Shown here in pieces: positions 26,652-36,583 of a DNA stretch of 64,000 nt. The stretch is taken from the NCBI RefSeq assembly GCF_018860245.1, contig NZ_JAHKPD010000001.1, forward strand, positions 1 through 64,000, read 5' to 3'. The position numbers and the translations under genes were made by a program. How positions within the stretch are numbered: the first letter of the stretch is position 1; each line of letters opens with the position of its first letter. Under the pieces are notes generated by a model. The model saw only the letters and a program-made list of their open reading frames with translations, ran no database searches and had not been told where the DNA came from. This DNA is from Pseudotamlana agarivorans (lineage in GTDB: Bacteria > Bacteroidota > Bacteroidia > Flavobacteriales > Flavobacteriaceae).

Positions 26652-27002
26652 ATGAGAGATTTTAAAAAATATGATATTTGGAACTTAAGTCATGTATTTA
26701 CCTTAAAAATATATGCACTTACAAAATCTTTCCCTTCGGAAGAACTTTACGGAGTAACCTCCCAATTACGTAGAGCAAGCTCGTCTATACCTACTAATAT
26801 TAGTGAAGGTTGTGGAAGAGATAGTGACCCCGAATTTAATCGCTTTTTAACTATTGCTTCAGGCTCAGCTTCAGAAGTGGAATATCTAATTATTTTATCG
26901 AAAGATTTGAAATATATTGATGAAGCTTCTTTTAACCAACTCAGCAATGAGATTAATACAATAAAAAGAAAAATTTATTCCTTAAAACAAAAATTAAATT
27001 AA
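26652..27002 (+). CDS. Four-helix-bundle protein (23S rRNA intervening-sequence protein family)
   Basis: 116 residues matching the S23/IVP-type four-helix-bundle family: DIWNLSHVFTLKIYALTKSF, then YGVTSQLRRASSSIPTNISE with GCGR, EFNRFLTIASGSASEVEYLI, and a last helix of Lys-rich heptads (INTIKRKIYSLKQKL). Family members occur in 23S rRNA intervening sequences and as free genes; their biochemical role is not established, though basic conserved surfaces suggest nucleic-acid contact. It lies between groES and groEL and is enclosed by inverted repeats, which suggests it arrived as a cassette. Confidence 0.88.
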   Translation: MRDFKKYDIWNLSHVFTLKIYALTKSFPSEELYGVTSQLRRASSSIPTNISEGCGRDSDPEFNRFLTIASGSASEVEYLIILSKDLKYIDEASFNQLSNEINTIKRKIYSLKQKLN

Positions 27003-27025
27003 CAAGCTAATGGCATAAGGCCAAA

Positions 27026-27043
27026 AGCTTATAGCATATAGCT
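27026..27043. repeat. Right inverted repeat of the cassette
   Basis: AGCTTATAGCATATAGCT, the partner of 26621-26638. It begins 24 bases after the stop of the four-helix-bundle gene. Confidence 0.75.
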
Positions 27044-27075
27044 AAAAGAGGAAATCTCATCAAACAAAAAAGTAA

Positions 27076-28758
<1,683 letters not shown>

Positions 28759-28784
28759 TCGAGAGATTTCAACATATAATTTAT

Positions 28785-28820
28785 AAAAAAACGCTTCAAT
28801 TAATTTTGAAGCGTTTTTTG
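28785..28820. terminator. Bidirectional terminator between groEL and the convergent gene
   Basis: ACGCTTCAA (28791-28799) and TTGAAGCGT (28806-28814) form a stem flanked by an A-run on the left and a T-run on the right, so it can act on both strands: groEL on plus, the 28849-29250 gene on minus. Confidence 0.88.
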
Positions 28821-28848
28821 TTTTTTACGGGGTACAGATAAAACAGTT

Positions 28849-29250
28849 TTATACTTTTTTTGCTCGTTTTAATAACTCCAGCTCGATGTTAGTAGGAAAC
28901 TTTAAAATGCCGCGATACCAAAAATTATATGCGGTGATCTCATCTGCTTTAAATTCATATCGCTTTACGGCTTTAAAAAGTTTTAATTCCTTTTTACGAA
29001 GCTTTTTTAACTGTCTCAAATATTTTGAATTCGAAATCTTGCCAGAACTAAACAAACCCTGTTGTATTGCAAACGTCTTTTGAATGTTATTAAAACGACG
29101 TTTAAACGCTTCAGATCTGCTTTTATCCTGACTTACTAAAGTCAATGAAATTTCAGTAAACGACACCACCTGTATGTTCGAGTAGGATACAGCATGAGTC
29201 ATGCTCACGAAAAATACCAGGATAATTATAAGCGTTTTAGAATAGTTCAT
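28849..29250 (-). CDS. Small secreted protein, function unknown
   Basis: 133 residues, not recognised. A signal peptide is plausible (MNYSKTLIIILVFFVSMTHAVS). The mature part is very basic and helical (SEAFKRRFNNIQKTFAIQQG, LRQLKKLRKKELKLFKAVKR), followed by a tail with FWYRGILKFP. The charge suggests binding to nucleic acid, lipid or an acidic surface, but this is guesswork. It has its own -7 box and shares the terminator with groEL. Confidence 0.6.
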   Translation of the reverse strand: MNYSKTLIIILVFFVSMTHAVSYSNIQVVSFTEISLTLVSQDKSRSEAFKRRFNNIQKTFAIQQGLFSSGKISNSKYLRQLKKLRKKELKLFKAVKRYEFKADEITAYNFWYRGILKFPTNIELELLKRAKKV

Positions 29251-29254
29251 ACCT

Positions 29255-29289
29255 CAAAAATAGTAAAACCTTAAAGACATCCATTCAAA
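29255..29289 (-). promoter_or_regulatory. Promoter of the small secreted protein gene
   Basis: TATTTTTG on minus (29255-29262) with TTTG (29286-29289) 23 bases upstream. The -7 box lies directly next to the start codon, which implies a very short leader. Confidence 0.4.
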
Positions 29290-29319
29290 TATCTATTGAT
29301 TGCCGAGTTATTGCGCTTT

Positions 29320-30459
29320 TTAACTGTCTAGTGTTTTATTCTTTTTATAGTTTCGCCCGTACCATAGTAAAACGCCAGTTACAGGTAAACTAGCAGTTAA
29401 CAAACTCACTAAAAAGGCTATAATTTTTCCAACAATTCCTCCTATGGCTCCAATATGAATATCGTAATTCATCCTTAGAATTTTATCGGCAAGTTTAGCA
29501 TCCTTGTATTTTCCGTAAATTCCTGGTGTTTCAATTTCTTCAAGCGTGTTTTGATCAAAGAATCTAAAATCGGAATCATAAAAAACACCTGCCGTTTTAG
29601 ACACCTCGACATAAATACTAGACGTGTCCGATTCAGGATAATGCAATTCATAATTTTCAACGTTTGGAGACTCCTTCCAAAGTTTCGGAATTAATTGGTC
29701 TATAGGTGCAACGCCTTCCGAAGCATCGCTAGTTTTTATTCCACTTTTATTTTCAGGAATAATGAAAGCCGCAACTTTTTCGCCACCTGTAGACTTGTAT
29801 ACCACATATTTTAACCAATTATACGACATTACAGTTCCTGTAAAAGCTAAGATTAAAGCTAAAGAGCAGATATAAAATCCAACAACAGTATGCAGATCGA
29901 AGTTTTTACGTTTCCATCGTGTTGTCGATTTCCAATTGAAAGTTATACGTTGTTTTAAATTTTTACGCTGTTTAGGTATCCAAAGTAGAAACCCAGAAAT
30001 GATTATTATGATGAAAATTAAAATGGAAGCACCAACCAATTGTTCTCCAAATTCTTTAGGAAACCATAAGCGCGTATGGCCTTTCAAAATAAAAGGAAAA
30101 AAACCAGATAGGTTATTATTAATCTGAATGATCTCTCCGGAATACGGGTTTAAAAATACGTCCTGATAAAACTCAGGTTCCCGGTCGTAAAAAATAACTT
30201 GAATGGCTTCATCAGGTTTTCCAAAAATAGCACCATGAATATGATTATTTGGAAAAACATCTTGTGCTATAGTTTGAGCTTCGGTAACTGTAATTGGTGG
30301 CACATTTTGTATTTCAACCGTTTTATAATCGGAATACAAACCTTCTATTTCTTCTTTAAAAGCCCAACAACACCCCGTAATAGATACTATAAAAACCACC
30401 AAACCAGTTGCTAACCCGAGTATTTTGTGCAGTGTTAATATTTGTTTTCTATATTTCAT
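29320..30459 (-). CDS. PepSY-associated membrane protein (siderophore-uptake partner)
   Basis: A PepSY_TM family protein of 379 residues with four membrane helices: LHKILGLATGLVVFIVSITG (about 10-30), one near 145-165 (ASILIFIIIIISGFLLWIP), one near 190-215 (FDLHTVVGFYICSLALILAF) and one near the C-terminus. The histidines in TLHKILG, DLHTVVGF and NYDIHIGAIGG are typical and may bind heme or metal. A periplasmic PepSY domain lies between helices 1 and 2. The gene follows the TonB siderophore receptor by 102 bases on the same strand, and such pairs are thought to reduce or process iron-siderophores. Role inferred from family and position. Confidence 0.85.
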   Translation of the reverse strand: MKYRKQILTLHKILGLATGLVVFIVSITGCCWAFKEEIEGLYSDYKTVEIQNVPPITVTEAQTIAQDVFPNNHIHGAIFGKPDEAIQVIFYDREPEFYQDVFLNPYSGEIIQINNNLSGFFPFILKGHTRLWFPKEFGEQLVGASILIFIIIIISGFLLWIPKQRKNLKQRITFNWKSTTRWKRKNFDLHTVVGFYICSLALILAFTGTVMSYNWLKYVVYKSTGGEKVAAFIIPENKSGIKTSDASEGVAPIDQLIPKLWKESPNVENYELHYPESDTSSIYVEVSKTAGVFYDSDFRFFDQNTLEEIETPGIYGKYKDAKLADKILRMNYDIHIGAIGGIVGKIIAFLVSLLTASLPVTGVLLWYGRNYKKNKTLDS

Positions 30460-30561
30460 AGGCTTAAAAAAGATGGTTTGATAGTCTAGTTTTAACTCAA
30501 ACTAAAGGCAGATAATGCACTACCTACGACTATCAAACGACCTGCTAATTATAATTAATCA

Positions 30562-32952
30562 TTAAAATTTATAAGTAAAGTTGGCGATTAACGCTCTTGG
30601 CATTTGTGGCGTTATGGTTGTCCAACCTTTATAATATTCCTTATTAAATGCATTGTTTAGTTTTAGACTAATACGGTATTGATTCGCTTGATAAAACAAG
30701 GACGCATTTGCGACGGTGTAACTTGGCAAAATAAACTCACCAGTACTCGCATAGTTAATTGCAAAACGCTCGCTTGCTCCATTAAATCCCGCCCCTAATC
30801 CGAAGCCTTCTAACAGTCCTTCTTGAAATTCGTAATTCGCCCAAAGGTTATATAAAGTTTCTGGTCCAGCTTCAAGCGGGCGTTTATTCAAGATATTTAC
30901 GTTATCAGATTCGGTGGTTTCACTAAAATTATCACTAAAACCTGCTCTTATGTTTAAACCATCTAATGGATTGGCGTTCACCTCAATTTCAAAACCTCTA
31001 CTCACTACTTCTCCACCCTGAATTTTATTGAAAGGCGAATCTGGATCGGTAATCACTTGATCAATTACTTTAATATCGTAGTAACTTACCGTAGCATTTA
31101 AACGGTTTGAGAACAAATTGGTTTTAATACCAAATTCTAATTGATTGGCTTGCTCAGGATCGAAAGTTTTTAACGTTTGTGGCCCTGCACTCGGATCGCC
31201 AACAAGTGTTGGTGCTACGTTTGTAAATCCGTTTTGGTAATTAGCAAAAACGGATAATTTATTAAGTATAGGCTGAAACATTAATCCGAATTTTGGAGAA
31301 AATGTACTTTGATTATAATCATCTTCTGAATTTGACAACTCACCTTTATTGTCAAAATGATCAAAACGAAGACCAACCATCGCTGAAAAATTTTCAGTAA
31401 TATTTAATACATCTGAAGCATAGATACTGAAAATATTGTACTCCGTTTTTATGTTATTTACCGTAGCTGAAGCTAAAGCTGCATCAATTCCGGAAGTTGA
31501 TAGTGGATAACCAGCTTCGGTAGTACCATCAGCCTGGACACTTCCGTAGTAAGCATAACTTGTACTGTTATCCACACTTGTGGTGTTTAAGTAATCGATT
31601 CCAACTACCATTCTATTTCTCAAACCTAAAACATTAAAGTTTCCAATAAAATTTTGCTGAATATCTGCAGTTTCAGTGTTTGCGTTTTGTTTATTTATAT
31701 ATCTTGAAAAAGTATCCACTGGATTTCCTCCAAAATCATATAGATAAGAATAATAGCCTTTTGTAGAAGTACTACTTCTTGAAAGCAGTGTTTGTGACTG
31801 CCATTTATCAGACAGTTTATAATCCATTTCTACTCTGTAATTTTGAGTAGGGTTCTGTAAAGTAATATCATTACTTGTGAATGACAACTTATTATCATAT
31901 CCTAATTCATCTAAATTACTAGCTATACTAGGCGCGCCTCTGTTTAAGAATAAAAACATTGGATTGGTTTGTTCGGCTTGAGTAATTTCACCGTAGAAAG
32001 AAAAAGACAATTTATTATTAACCTTATAAGATAATGACGGTGCTACAAAAAAGGATTGTTTAAAACCAGCATCCTGAAAACTTTCAGATCTAGAAAAAGA
32101 AGTATTTAATCTGAAGTAAATATTCTTGTCCTTATCTAGAGCGGTGTTAAAATCTCCAACAATTTGATTAAAACCATAAGAACCTGAGGTAAACGACAAC
32201 TCACCACCTGTACCGGCAAAAGGCTTTTTAGTTACCACGTTTATTAACCCCCCATATGAACTCACGGCGTTACCAAATAATGTAGCTGAAGGCCCTTTAA
32301 TCACTTCAATACGTTCAATATTGGCTGCGTTAATAGTTCCGTTTGTTAAACCAGGAAGACCATTTACCAGTTGAGGCTGAACGGCAAACCCGCGTAAAGC
32401 GTAATATCCAGCACCATCGCCACCTCTACCTGTTGAAGTCCAAAGGTTTTCTACACCCACAGCATTTTTTAAAGCATCATCAAAGTTTGTAATTACCTGA
32501 GATTCCAGCAAACTAGTAGTTATTGTACTATACACTTGGGTGTTTTCTATATCCTTTAAAGGTAATTTAGACACGTAAGCCGTTTGCTTTCTAGAGAATT
32601 TATTTCCATTCCCGCCGTAAAGAACTACTTCATTTAGAATTTCATTACCTTCATAAAGTGTGATGACACCAAGATCTAAATCTTGATTTGGCGATACTAC
32701 AATTTCAACTTCTTTGGTTTTGTAACCTAAAAAAGAAAAAGTTAGTGTGTAAGTACCGGTTTCAATATTTTCAATTTGAAATTGCCCAGAAACATCCGTT
32801 TCTGTTCCTCGTGTACTATTTTCAAGTACAACATTAACATTTTCCACCGGCTGAAAAGCTGAGTTATTTACAACACCTTTGAGGTTGTTATTTTGAGAGT
32901 AACCTAACCAAGTGAGTGTTAAAAACAGTAAACAAGTAATTTTAAATTTCAT
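30562..32952 (-). CDS. TonB-dependent siderophore receptor
   Basis: An outer-membrane receptor, 796 residues. The signal peptide MKFKITCLLFLTLTWLGYSQ is followed by a carboxypeptidase-regulatory-like beta-sandwich (about 22-100; GTETDVSGQFQIENIETGTY). The plug begins near 125 and includes GRGGDGAGYYALRGFAVQPQ, then IERIEVIKGPSATLFGNAVS, the siderophore-receptor signature. The barrel runs to the C-terminal ANFTYKF with terminal Phe. A promoter enclosed by a 26-bp perfect inverted repeat lies upstream, which suggests iron control. PepSY gene downstream. Confidence 0.93.
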   Translation of the reverse strand: MKFKITCLLFLTLTWLGYSQNNNLKGVVNNSAFQPVENVNVVLENSTRGTETDVSGQFQIENIETGTYTLTFSFLGYKTKEVEIVVSPNQDLDLGVITLYEGNEILNEVVLYGGNGNKFSRKQTAYVSKLPLKDIENTQVYSTITTSLLESQVITNFDDALKNAVGVENLWTSTGRGGDGAGYYALRGFAVQPQLVNGLPGLTNGTINAANIERIEVIKGPSATLFGNAVSSYGGLINVVTKKPFAGTGGELSFTSGSYGFNQIVGDFNTALDKDKNIYFRLNTSFSRSESFQDAGFKQSFFVAPSLSYKVNNKLSFSFYGEITQAEQTNPMFLFLNRGAPSIASNLDELGYDNKLSFTSNDITLQNPTQNYRVEMDYKLSDKWQSQTLLSRSSTSTKGYYSYLYDFGGNPVDTFSRYINKQNANTETADIQQNFIGNFNVLGLRNRMVVGIDYLNTTSVDNSTSYAYYGSVQADGTTEAGYPLSTSGIDAALASATVNNIKTEYNIFSIYASDVLNITENFSAMVGLRFDHFDNKGELSNSEDDYNQSTFSPKFGLMFQPILNKLSVFANYQNGFTNVAPTLVGDPSAGPQTLKTFDPEQANQLEFGIKTNLFSNRLNATVSYYDIKVIDQVITDPDSPFNKIQGGEVVSRGFEIEVNANPLDGLNIRAGFSDNFSETTESDNVNILNKRPLEAGPETLYNLWANYEFQEGLLEGFGLGAGFNGASERFAINYASTGEFILPSYTVANASLFYQANQYRISLKLNNAFNKEYYKGWTTITPQMPRALIANFTYKF

Positions 32953-32953
32953 T

Positions 32954-32979
32954 ATTTTTATTTAGATTTATTATAAATA
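32954..32979. promoter_or_regulatory. Operator-like box, proximal arm
   Basis: This 26-base arm is perfectly repeated in inverted form at 33026-33051. The box itself is an imperfect palindrome, with TATTTA and TAAATA half-sites 9 bases apart. It covers the region just downstream of the predicted transcription start, where a repressor would block elongation or initiation. I infer an iron-responsive regulator of Fur or DtxR type. Confidence 0.55.
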
Positions 32980-32992
32980 GTTATTTTTTCGG

Positions 32993-33024
32993 CAAATGTA
33001 ATTGCCAAGATCCTTTCTTCCAAA
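32993..33024 (-). promoter_or_regulatory. Promoter of the siderophore receptor gene
   Basis: TTTG (33021-33024), 20-base spacer, TACATTTG (32993-33000) on the minus strand, both exact. The promoter lies in the 46-base spacer of the inverted repeat. Confidence 0.7.
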
Positions 33025-33025
33025 T

Positions 33026-33051
33026 TATTTATAATAAATCTAAATAAAAAT
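33026..33051. promoter_or_regulatory. Operator-like box, distal arm
   Basis: The second arm of the 26-bp perfect inverted repeat, immediately upstream of the -33 box. Together with the proximal arm it allows cooperative binding or looping across the promoter. Confidence 0.55.
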
Positions 33052-33170
33052 GTAATTTTTGTTAAAAACACCCGAAACCCCCTACGATTAAAGGTAAATT
33101 AAATTCTTGTACTCTAACAAGAACATAAGTTTTCATTGTTCTATTAGAAATCCCCCAATGTATTGCTCAA

Positions 33171-33309
33171 AAAAGAGGCTGTCTAAAAAGTAAAGTTTTT
33201 GTCAACCTGAACTTTGTTCAGGCCCTTATAATGACTAATTATCACTATGATATGATTCTAAAATAAATTCAGAACAACAAACTTTATTACTTTTTGAACA
33301 GCCTCTTTT
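33171..33309. repeat. MITE-like palindromic element, 139 bp
   Basis: Terminal arms 33171-33198 and 33279-33309 are complementary over about 28 bases with few gaps: AAAAGAGGCTGTCTAAAAAG on the left, and the inverse of AAAAGAGGCTGTTCAAAAAG on the right. The centre carries GTCAACCTGAACTTTGTTCA and GAATCATATC-type sequence. No ORF. It lies 43 bases past the end of the HMA gene and may end its transcript. Confidence 0.65.
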
Positions 33310-33352
33310 AGTTTTTAAAATCAAGAGTTTAAATGCTCAAAATTAAGATGTT

Positions 33353-33712
33353 TTAATCATCATTACTATGATCATCCAATACAGCTTCATCGCGATACTT
33401 ACAGCAAGGATGCACACTGTTATAAGCTTCATCTGTAGCTTTTAAATCTTTTGTATCATGACCAACAGCCAATACACTAGCTTTAATCGTTTCTACATCC
33501 GTCTTTCTTTCATCGTAGATTAAAGCGAGTTCATGAGTTTTTACATTCCAAACCGCAGATTTTACGCCTTTTGTTTTAAAACAGGCTTTTTCAATTCTGG
33601 TTTTACACATTAAACAAACGCCATCCACCTCGATACTTGTTCTAGCATTTTTGTTTTGTGCAAATGACACCGTTCCTACAAGGAACATGAATACTATAAT
33701 TACTTTTTTCAT
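33353..33712 (-). CDS. Secreted heavy-metal-associated (HMA) domain protein
   Basis: 119 residues. Signal peptide MKKVIIVFMFLVGTVSFAQ, then an HMA/ferredoxin-like domain with the CxxC metal site CLMC in VDGVCLMCKTRIEKACF (about 32-48) and the typical GVKSAVWNVKTHELALIYDE. A second thiol cluster HPCCKYRDE lies near the C-terminus, followed by an Asp/His-rich end (DDHSNDD). It is a periplasmic soft-metal carrier, most likely for copper. It lies 33 bases downstream of the TonB receptor gene, so the two are probably co-expressed. Confidence 0.85.
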   Translation of the reverse strand: MKKVIIVFMFLVGTVSFAQNKNARTSIEVDGVCLMCKTRIEKACFKTKGVKSAVWNVKTHELALIYDERKTDVETIKASVLAVGHDTKDLKATDEAYNSVHPCCKYRDEAVLDDHSNDD

Positions 33713-33745
33713 TTTTTATAGGTTTTAATAATTCATTAAATTCAT

Positions 33746-35992
33746 TTATAATTTTAAGCGGAAACCAGCATAATACAGCCCTCCAAATATAGGGCCATAT
33801 ACAAAAGTGGTATCAAAATTTGCTCCAAACGGATCGTTTGCTGCTAAAATAGGATTTGCTTGCCTCACGTTAGTTATATTTTCTCCGCCTAGATAAATCT
33901 CAAATTTTGAGGAGAATACTCTAGTAATTTGAGCATTTAAAGTAGATAACGTTGGTGTGAAATCTGGAAGCTGATAAGCTACTGGATTACTTGCAGTACT
34001 CGAAAAACGCTGTGTACCTAACCAATTAAACGTGGCGTCAAACTTCCAATGCTTACCCCCTTCTCTTAATGCTGTTTCATATGATGCATTAGCAAATAAA
34101 CGGTGTTTTGGCACTAAAGGTTTATCAAGTAACCCAGAGTCGTACTGGGTTTTAACTTCATAATATTTATAAGCTAGTCTTAAATCGAAATGCTCAAAAG
34201 CATTGTAATTTAATTCAGCTTGAAAACTATTGGCGTAACTCTTCCCTTCTAAGTTATAGAAATTGACTTCCAAAGGATTTTCATAATCTACAACCACTTG
34301 GTTGGTAAAGTCCGTTTTATAATAATCTAAAGTGATATCTGCTTTTCTTCCAAACAGGTTGAAGCCTTGCAAATAAGACACACCATAATTCCAAGCGATT
34401 TCTGGTTCTAAACCATAAATGTTTCCGTTTGAATTCAAGATATTAAAAGTTCTAGACGTCGCAAACATCTGTTGATTTTCAGCAAAAATATTAGCACTAC
34501 GTTTTCCCCTTCCAAAAGACATACGGAATGCTGACTTCTCCCAAGGCGTATATTTCGCATGAAACCGAGGCGTAATAAACGTACCTAATAAGTTACTGTG
34601 ATCAATGCGAATACCAGCTGTTAAATTCAGTTTTTCTAAATTATCGTAATTATATTCAAAGAATGCACCAATATCATATTCGGTGCGCTCGTAGTTAGAA
34701 TCTAGGTTTTTAGCATCAAGAAACTCATCGTAATGATCGTAAGTATAGCTCAACCCTGTTTTTATTTTATGTCGGGAATCGCTAATAATCGAACTATACA
34801 TTGCGCTAGTGTATAAACTATTCTGGGTGATGTCATATTGATTTAATCCAAAATAAGAGTCTTGCTCATGACTGCTAAACGCCGCTTGAATCCCTATTTT
34901 CTGATATGGAATATTGGGATTCACATAACCAAACTTTCCAGAAACTTCATAGCGACGTGTGTCAATTTCACTGCCCCAAGCCCTTGTTGTGAGTTTATCT
35001 GTTTGTGGGTCAAAATCTAACTCACCTGTTTGTTTTTCATCATTGAGAAACTTCAAATTGATAAAACTTACAAAACCCTTTTCAGGATTCGTGTACTGCC
35101 AACGGTTCATTAAATTTATTTGATTGTACTTAGGCATATCAAGAAAACCATCATGATTCACATCATGCTCGGCATTGTGTGAGTTTCCGTGTAAATACAA
35201 TCCGGTATCCCATTTATCACTCACCTTTGTACTGATGTGGGTATTTATTTCCATACGCGCACTGGAAGCACCGTAAACATTCACGAAAACCCGATCATCG
35301 GTAGAAGGTTTTACTAATTCGGCATTTATTTGCCCTGCAATACTTTCATAACCATTTACTACACTTCCAGCGCCTTTGGTGATTTGAATACTTTCAACCC
35401 AAGTTCCTGGAATGAAGCTTAAACCAAATGCCTGTGAAGCACCACGAATGGATGGTATATTCTCTGTGGCTATTAAGATATACGGACTCGTAAGTCCGAG
35501 CATTTTAATTTGTCGTGTTCCTGTAACCGCATCGGCGAAGTTAACATCAATAGATGGGTTAGTTTCAAAACTCTCTGCTAAATTACAGCAAGCAGCTTTA
35601 AGCAATTCATCACTACTTACCGTGAACGTATTTGTTGCCTGTAAATACGATTTTGAGGTAGCCTGTTTTCGTGATTTTACAGTAACCGCATCCAAATTAT
35701 CGGTTGGCTCAAGCCAATGCCTAATGGCTTTTGCTGTACCAACGGTAATCGTATCTGTTTTAAACCCTATATAACTTATCACCAGTTTTTTATATTCCGG
35801 TTTATATGGAATACTAAATTTACCATTCATATCGGTAACGGCTCCAATTGAAGAATCAAGCCAATAAACATTAGCTCCGGGCAAAACAAGATTTTTGTTT
35901 TTATTATTCGCTTCTAAAATTACACCTGCGAGTTTCTCTTGTGAAAAGAACACGGTGGGCAATAGCAAAAGCACAAAAAATATGTGTTTCAT
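33746..35992 (-). CDS. TonB-dependent receptor, probably for copper
   Basis: 748 residues with signal peptide MKHIFFVLLLLPTVFFSQ, a carboxypeptidase-regulatory-like domain (about 20-95; LPGANVYWLDSSIGAVTDMN), a plug (about 120-225) and a barrel ending YYAGFRLKL. The plug has a thiol pair, LLKAACCNLAESFETNPS (CC near 134-135), followed by ILIATENIPSIRGASQAFGL and WVESIQITKGAGSVVNGYES. The CC pair plus the HMA-domain neighbour points to a soft metal such as copper rather than a siderophore; this is inference. The HYC_CC_PP gene lies 121 bases upstream. Confidence 0.85.
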   Translation of the reverse strand: MKHIFFVLLLLPTVFFSQEKLAGVILEANNKNKNLVLPGANVYWLDSSIGAVTDMNGKFSIPYKPEYKKLVISYIGFKTDTITVGTAKAIRHWLEPTDNLDAVTVKSRKQATSKSYLQATNTFTVSSDELLKAACCNLAESFETNPSIDVNFADAVTGTRQIKMLGLTSPYILIATENIPSIRGASQAFGLSFIPGTWVESIQITKGAGSVVNGYESIAGQINAELVKPSTDDRVFVNVYGASSARMEINTHISTKVSDKWDTGLYLHGNSHNAEHDVNHDGFLDMPKYNQINLMNRWQYTNPEKGFVSFINLKFLNDEKQTGELDFDPQTDKLTTRAWGSEIDTRRYEVSGKFGYVNPNIPYQKIGIQAAFSSHEQDSYFGLNQYDITQNSLYTSAMYSSIISDSRHKIKTGLSYTYDHYDEFLDAKNLDSNYERTEYDIGAFFEYNYDNLEKLNLTAGIRIDHSNLLGTFITPRFHAKYTPWEKSAFRMSFGRGKRSANIFAENQQMFATSRTFNILNSNGNIYGLEPEIAWNYGVSYLQGFNLFGRKADITLDYYKTDFTNQVVVDYENPLEVNFYNLEGKSYANSFQAELNYNAFEHFDLRLAYKYYEVKTQYDSGLLDKPLVPKHRLFANASYETALREGGKHWKFDATFNWLGTQRFSSTASNPVAYQLPDFTPTLSTLNAQITRVFSSKFEIYLGGENITNVRQANPILAANDPFGANFDTTFVYGPIFGGLYYAGFRLKL

Positions 35993-36113
35993 TTATTTAA
36001 AATTTGAATTTATATTATTCATTAACTATTTTCAAAAAAATTAAAAATAGACTTATACTCAACATGTACGACATGACGAGTTTCCTAAAAAAAAGGTTGT
36101 AATAAACTAAAAA

Positions 36114-36530
36114 TCAAATGATAAAAACCTGATCTAAAACCTGAATATCGGTGACCAGTTTGGGTGGGGAATAATTTTTATGCGGAATCTTTTGCTTTGG
36201 TAAGTTTTCCAAACCAAAAATATAACTGTGTGTAAAAGCGTAAAGAAACTGTTGCTGTTCAAACTCTAAATCGTCATAAGATGCTAATGTTAGTTCATCT
36301 TGACCTTGAACCACATTCATTTCATCTTTACAGCAGGTTTTCTTCTGAAGTAGCTCTAAGGCTTCCATTTCACATTTATCCGCTTCGACAAAAACCGAAA
36401 CATCTACTAAAACATCGCCACAGAAATGCTTTTCAATGGTAAACGACACCGTTGAAAACAATACTAGTAAAGCTAGTAAACCCGTAAAACCTTTATATAA
36501 AAATGCCTTTAACACGTTGCAAAAATACAA
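36114..36530 (-). CDS. HYC_CC_PP family protein
   Basis: 138 residues. A hydrophobic N-terminal segment (about 12-32, GFTGLLALLVLFSTVSFTI) is followed by three short motifs that define this small family: EKHFCGD (His-Phe-Cys, about 34-38), KTCCKDE (CC, about 65-68) and NYSPPK (PP, about 124-127). Cys and His clusters fit a metal-binding role. In other Bacteroidota, members sit beside TonB receptors and HMA proteins, as here, which supports the metal link. The biochemical role is unknown. Confidence 0.75.
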   Translation of the reverse strand: MYFCNVLKAFLYKGFTGLLALLVLFSTVSFTIEKHFCGDVLVDVSVFVEADKCEMEALELLQKKTCCKDEMNVVQGQDELTLASYDDLEFEQQQFLYAFTHSYIFGLENLPKQKIPHKNYSPPKLVTDIQVLDQVFII

Positions 36531-36583
36531 AAATGAAAATTTCTATAATCCTTTTATTAACTGTTTAACATTTTGATATATCC

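Larger units (their letters stand above)
26612..27045. mobile_element. IVS-like cassette: four-helix-bundle gene between inverted repeats
   Basis: The left end has GCTATAAGCT twice (26615-26624, 26629-26638). AGCTGTATGCTATAAGCT (26621-26638) pairs with AGCTTATAGCATATAGCT (27026-27043), 17 of 18 bases complementary. The gene at 26652-27002 sits inside. The left repeat begins immediately after the groES stop codon. A transcript across this region could form a long stem with the ORF in the loop, as intervening sequences in 23S rRNA do. Mobility is inference; no target duplication was seen. Confidence 0.6.
32953..33352. other. Regulatory and repeat-bearing gap upstream of the siderophore receptor
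   Basis: No gene is seen. The left part holds the receptor promoter with its paired operator-like boxes (32954-33051). The right part holds a palindromic 139-bp repeat (33171-33309). The 120 bases between them show nothing further. Confidence 0.75.

Noticed and set aside
26612-27045. A true 23S rRNA intervening sequence
   Set aside because: No rRNA sequence flanks it. The neighbours are groES and groEL, so it is at most an IVS-like cassette.
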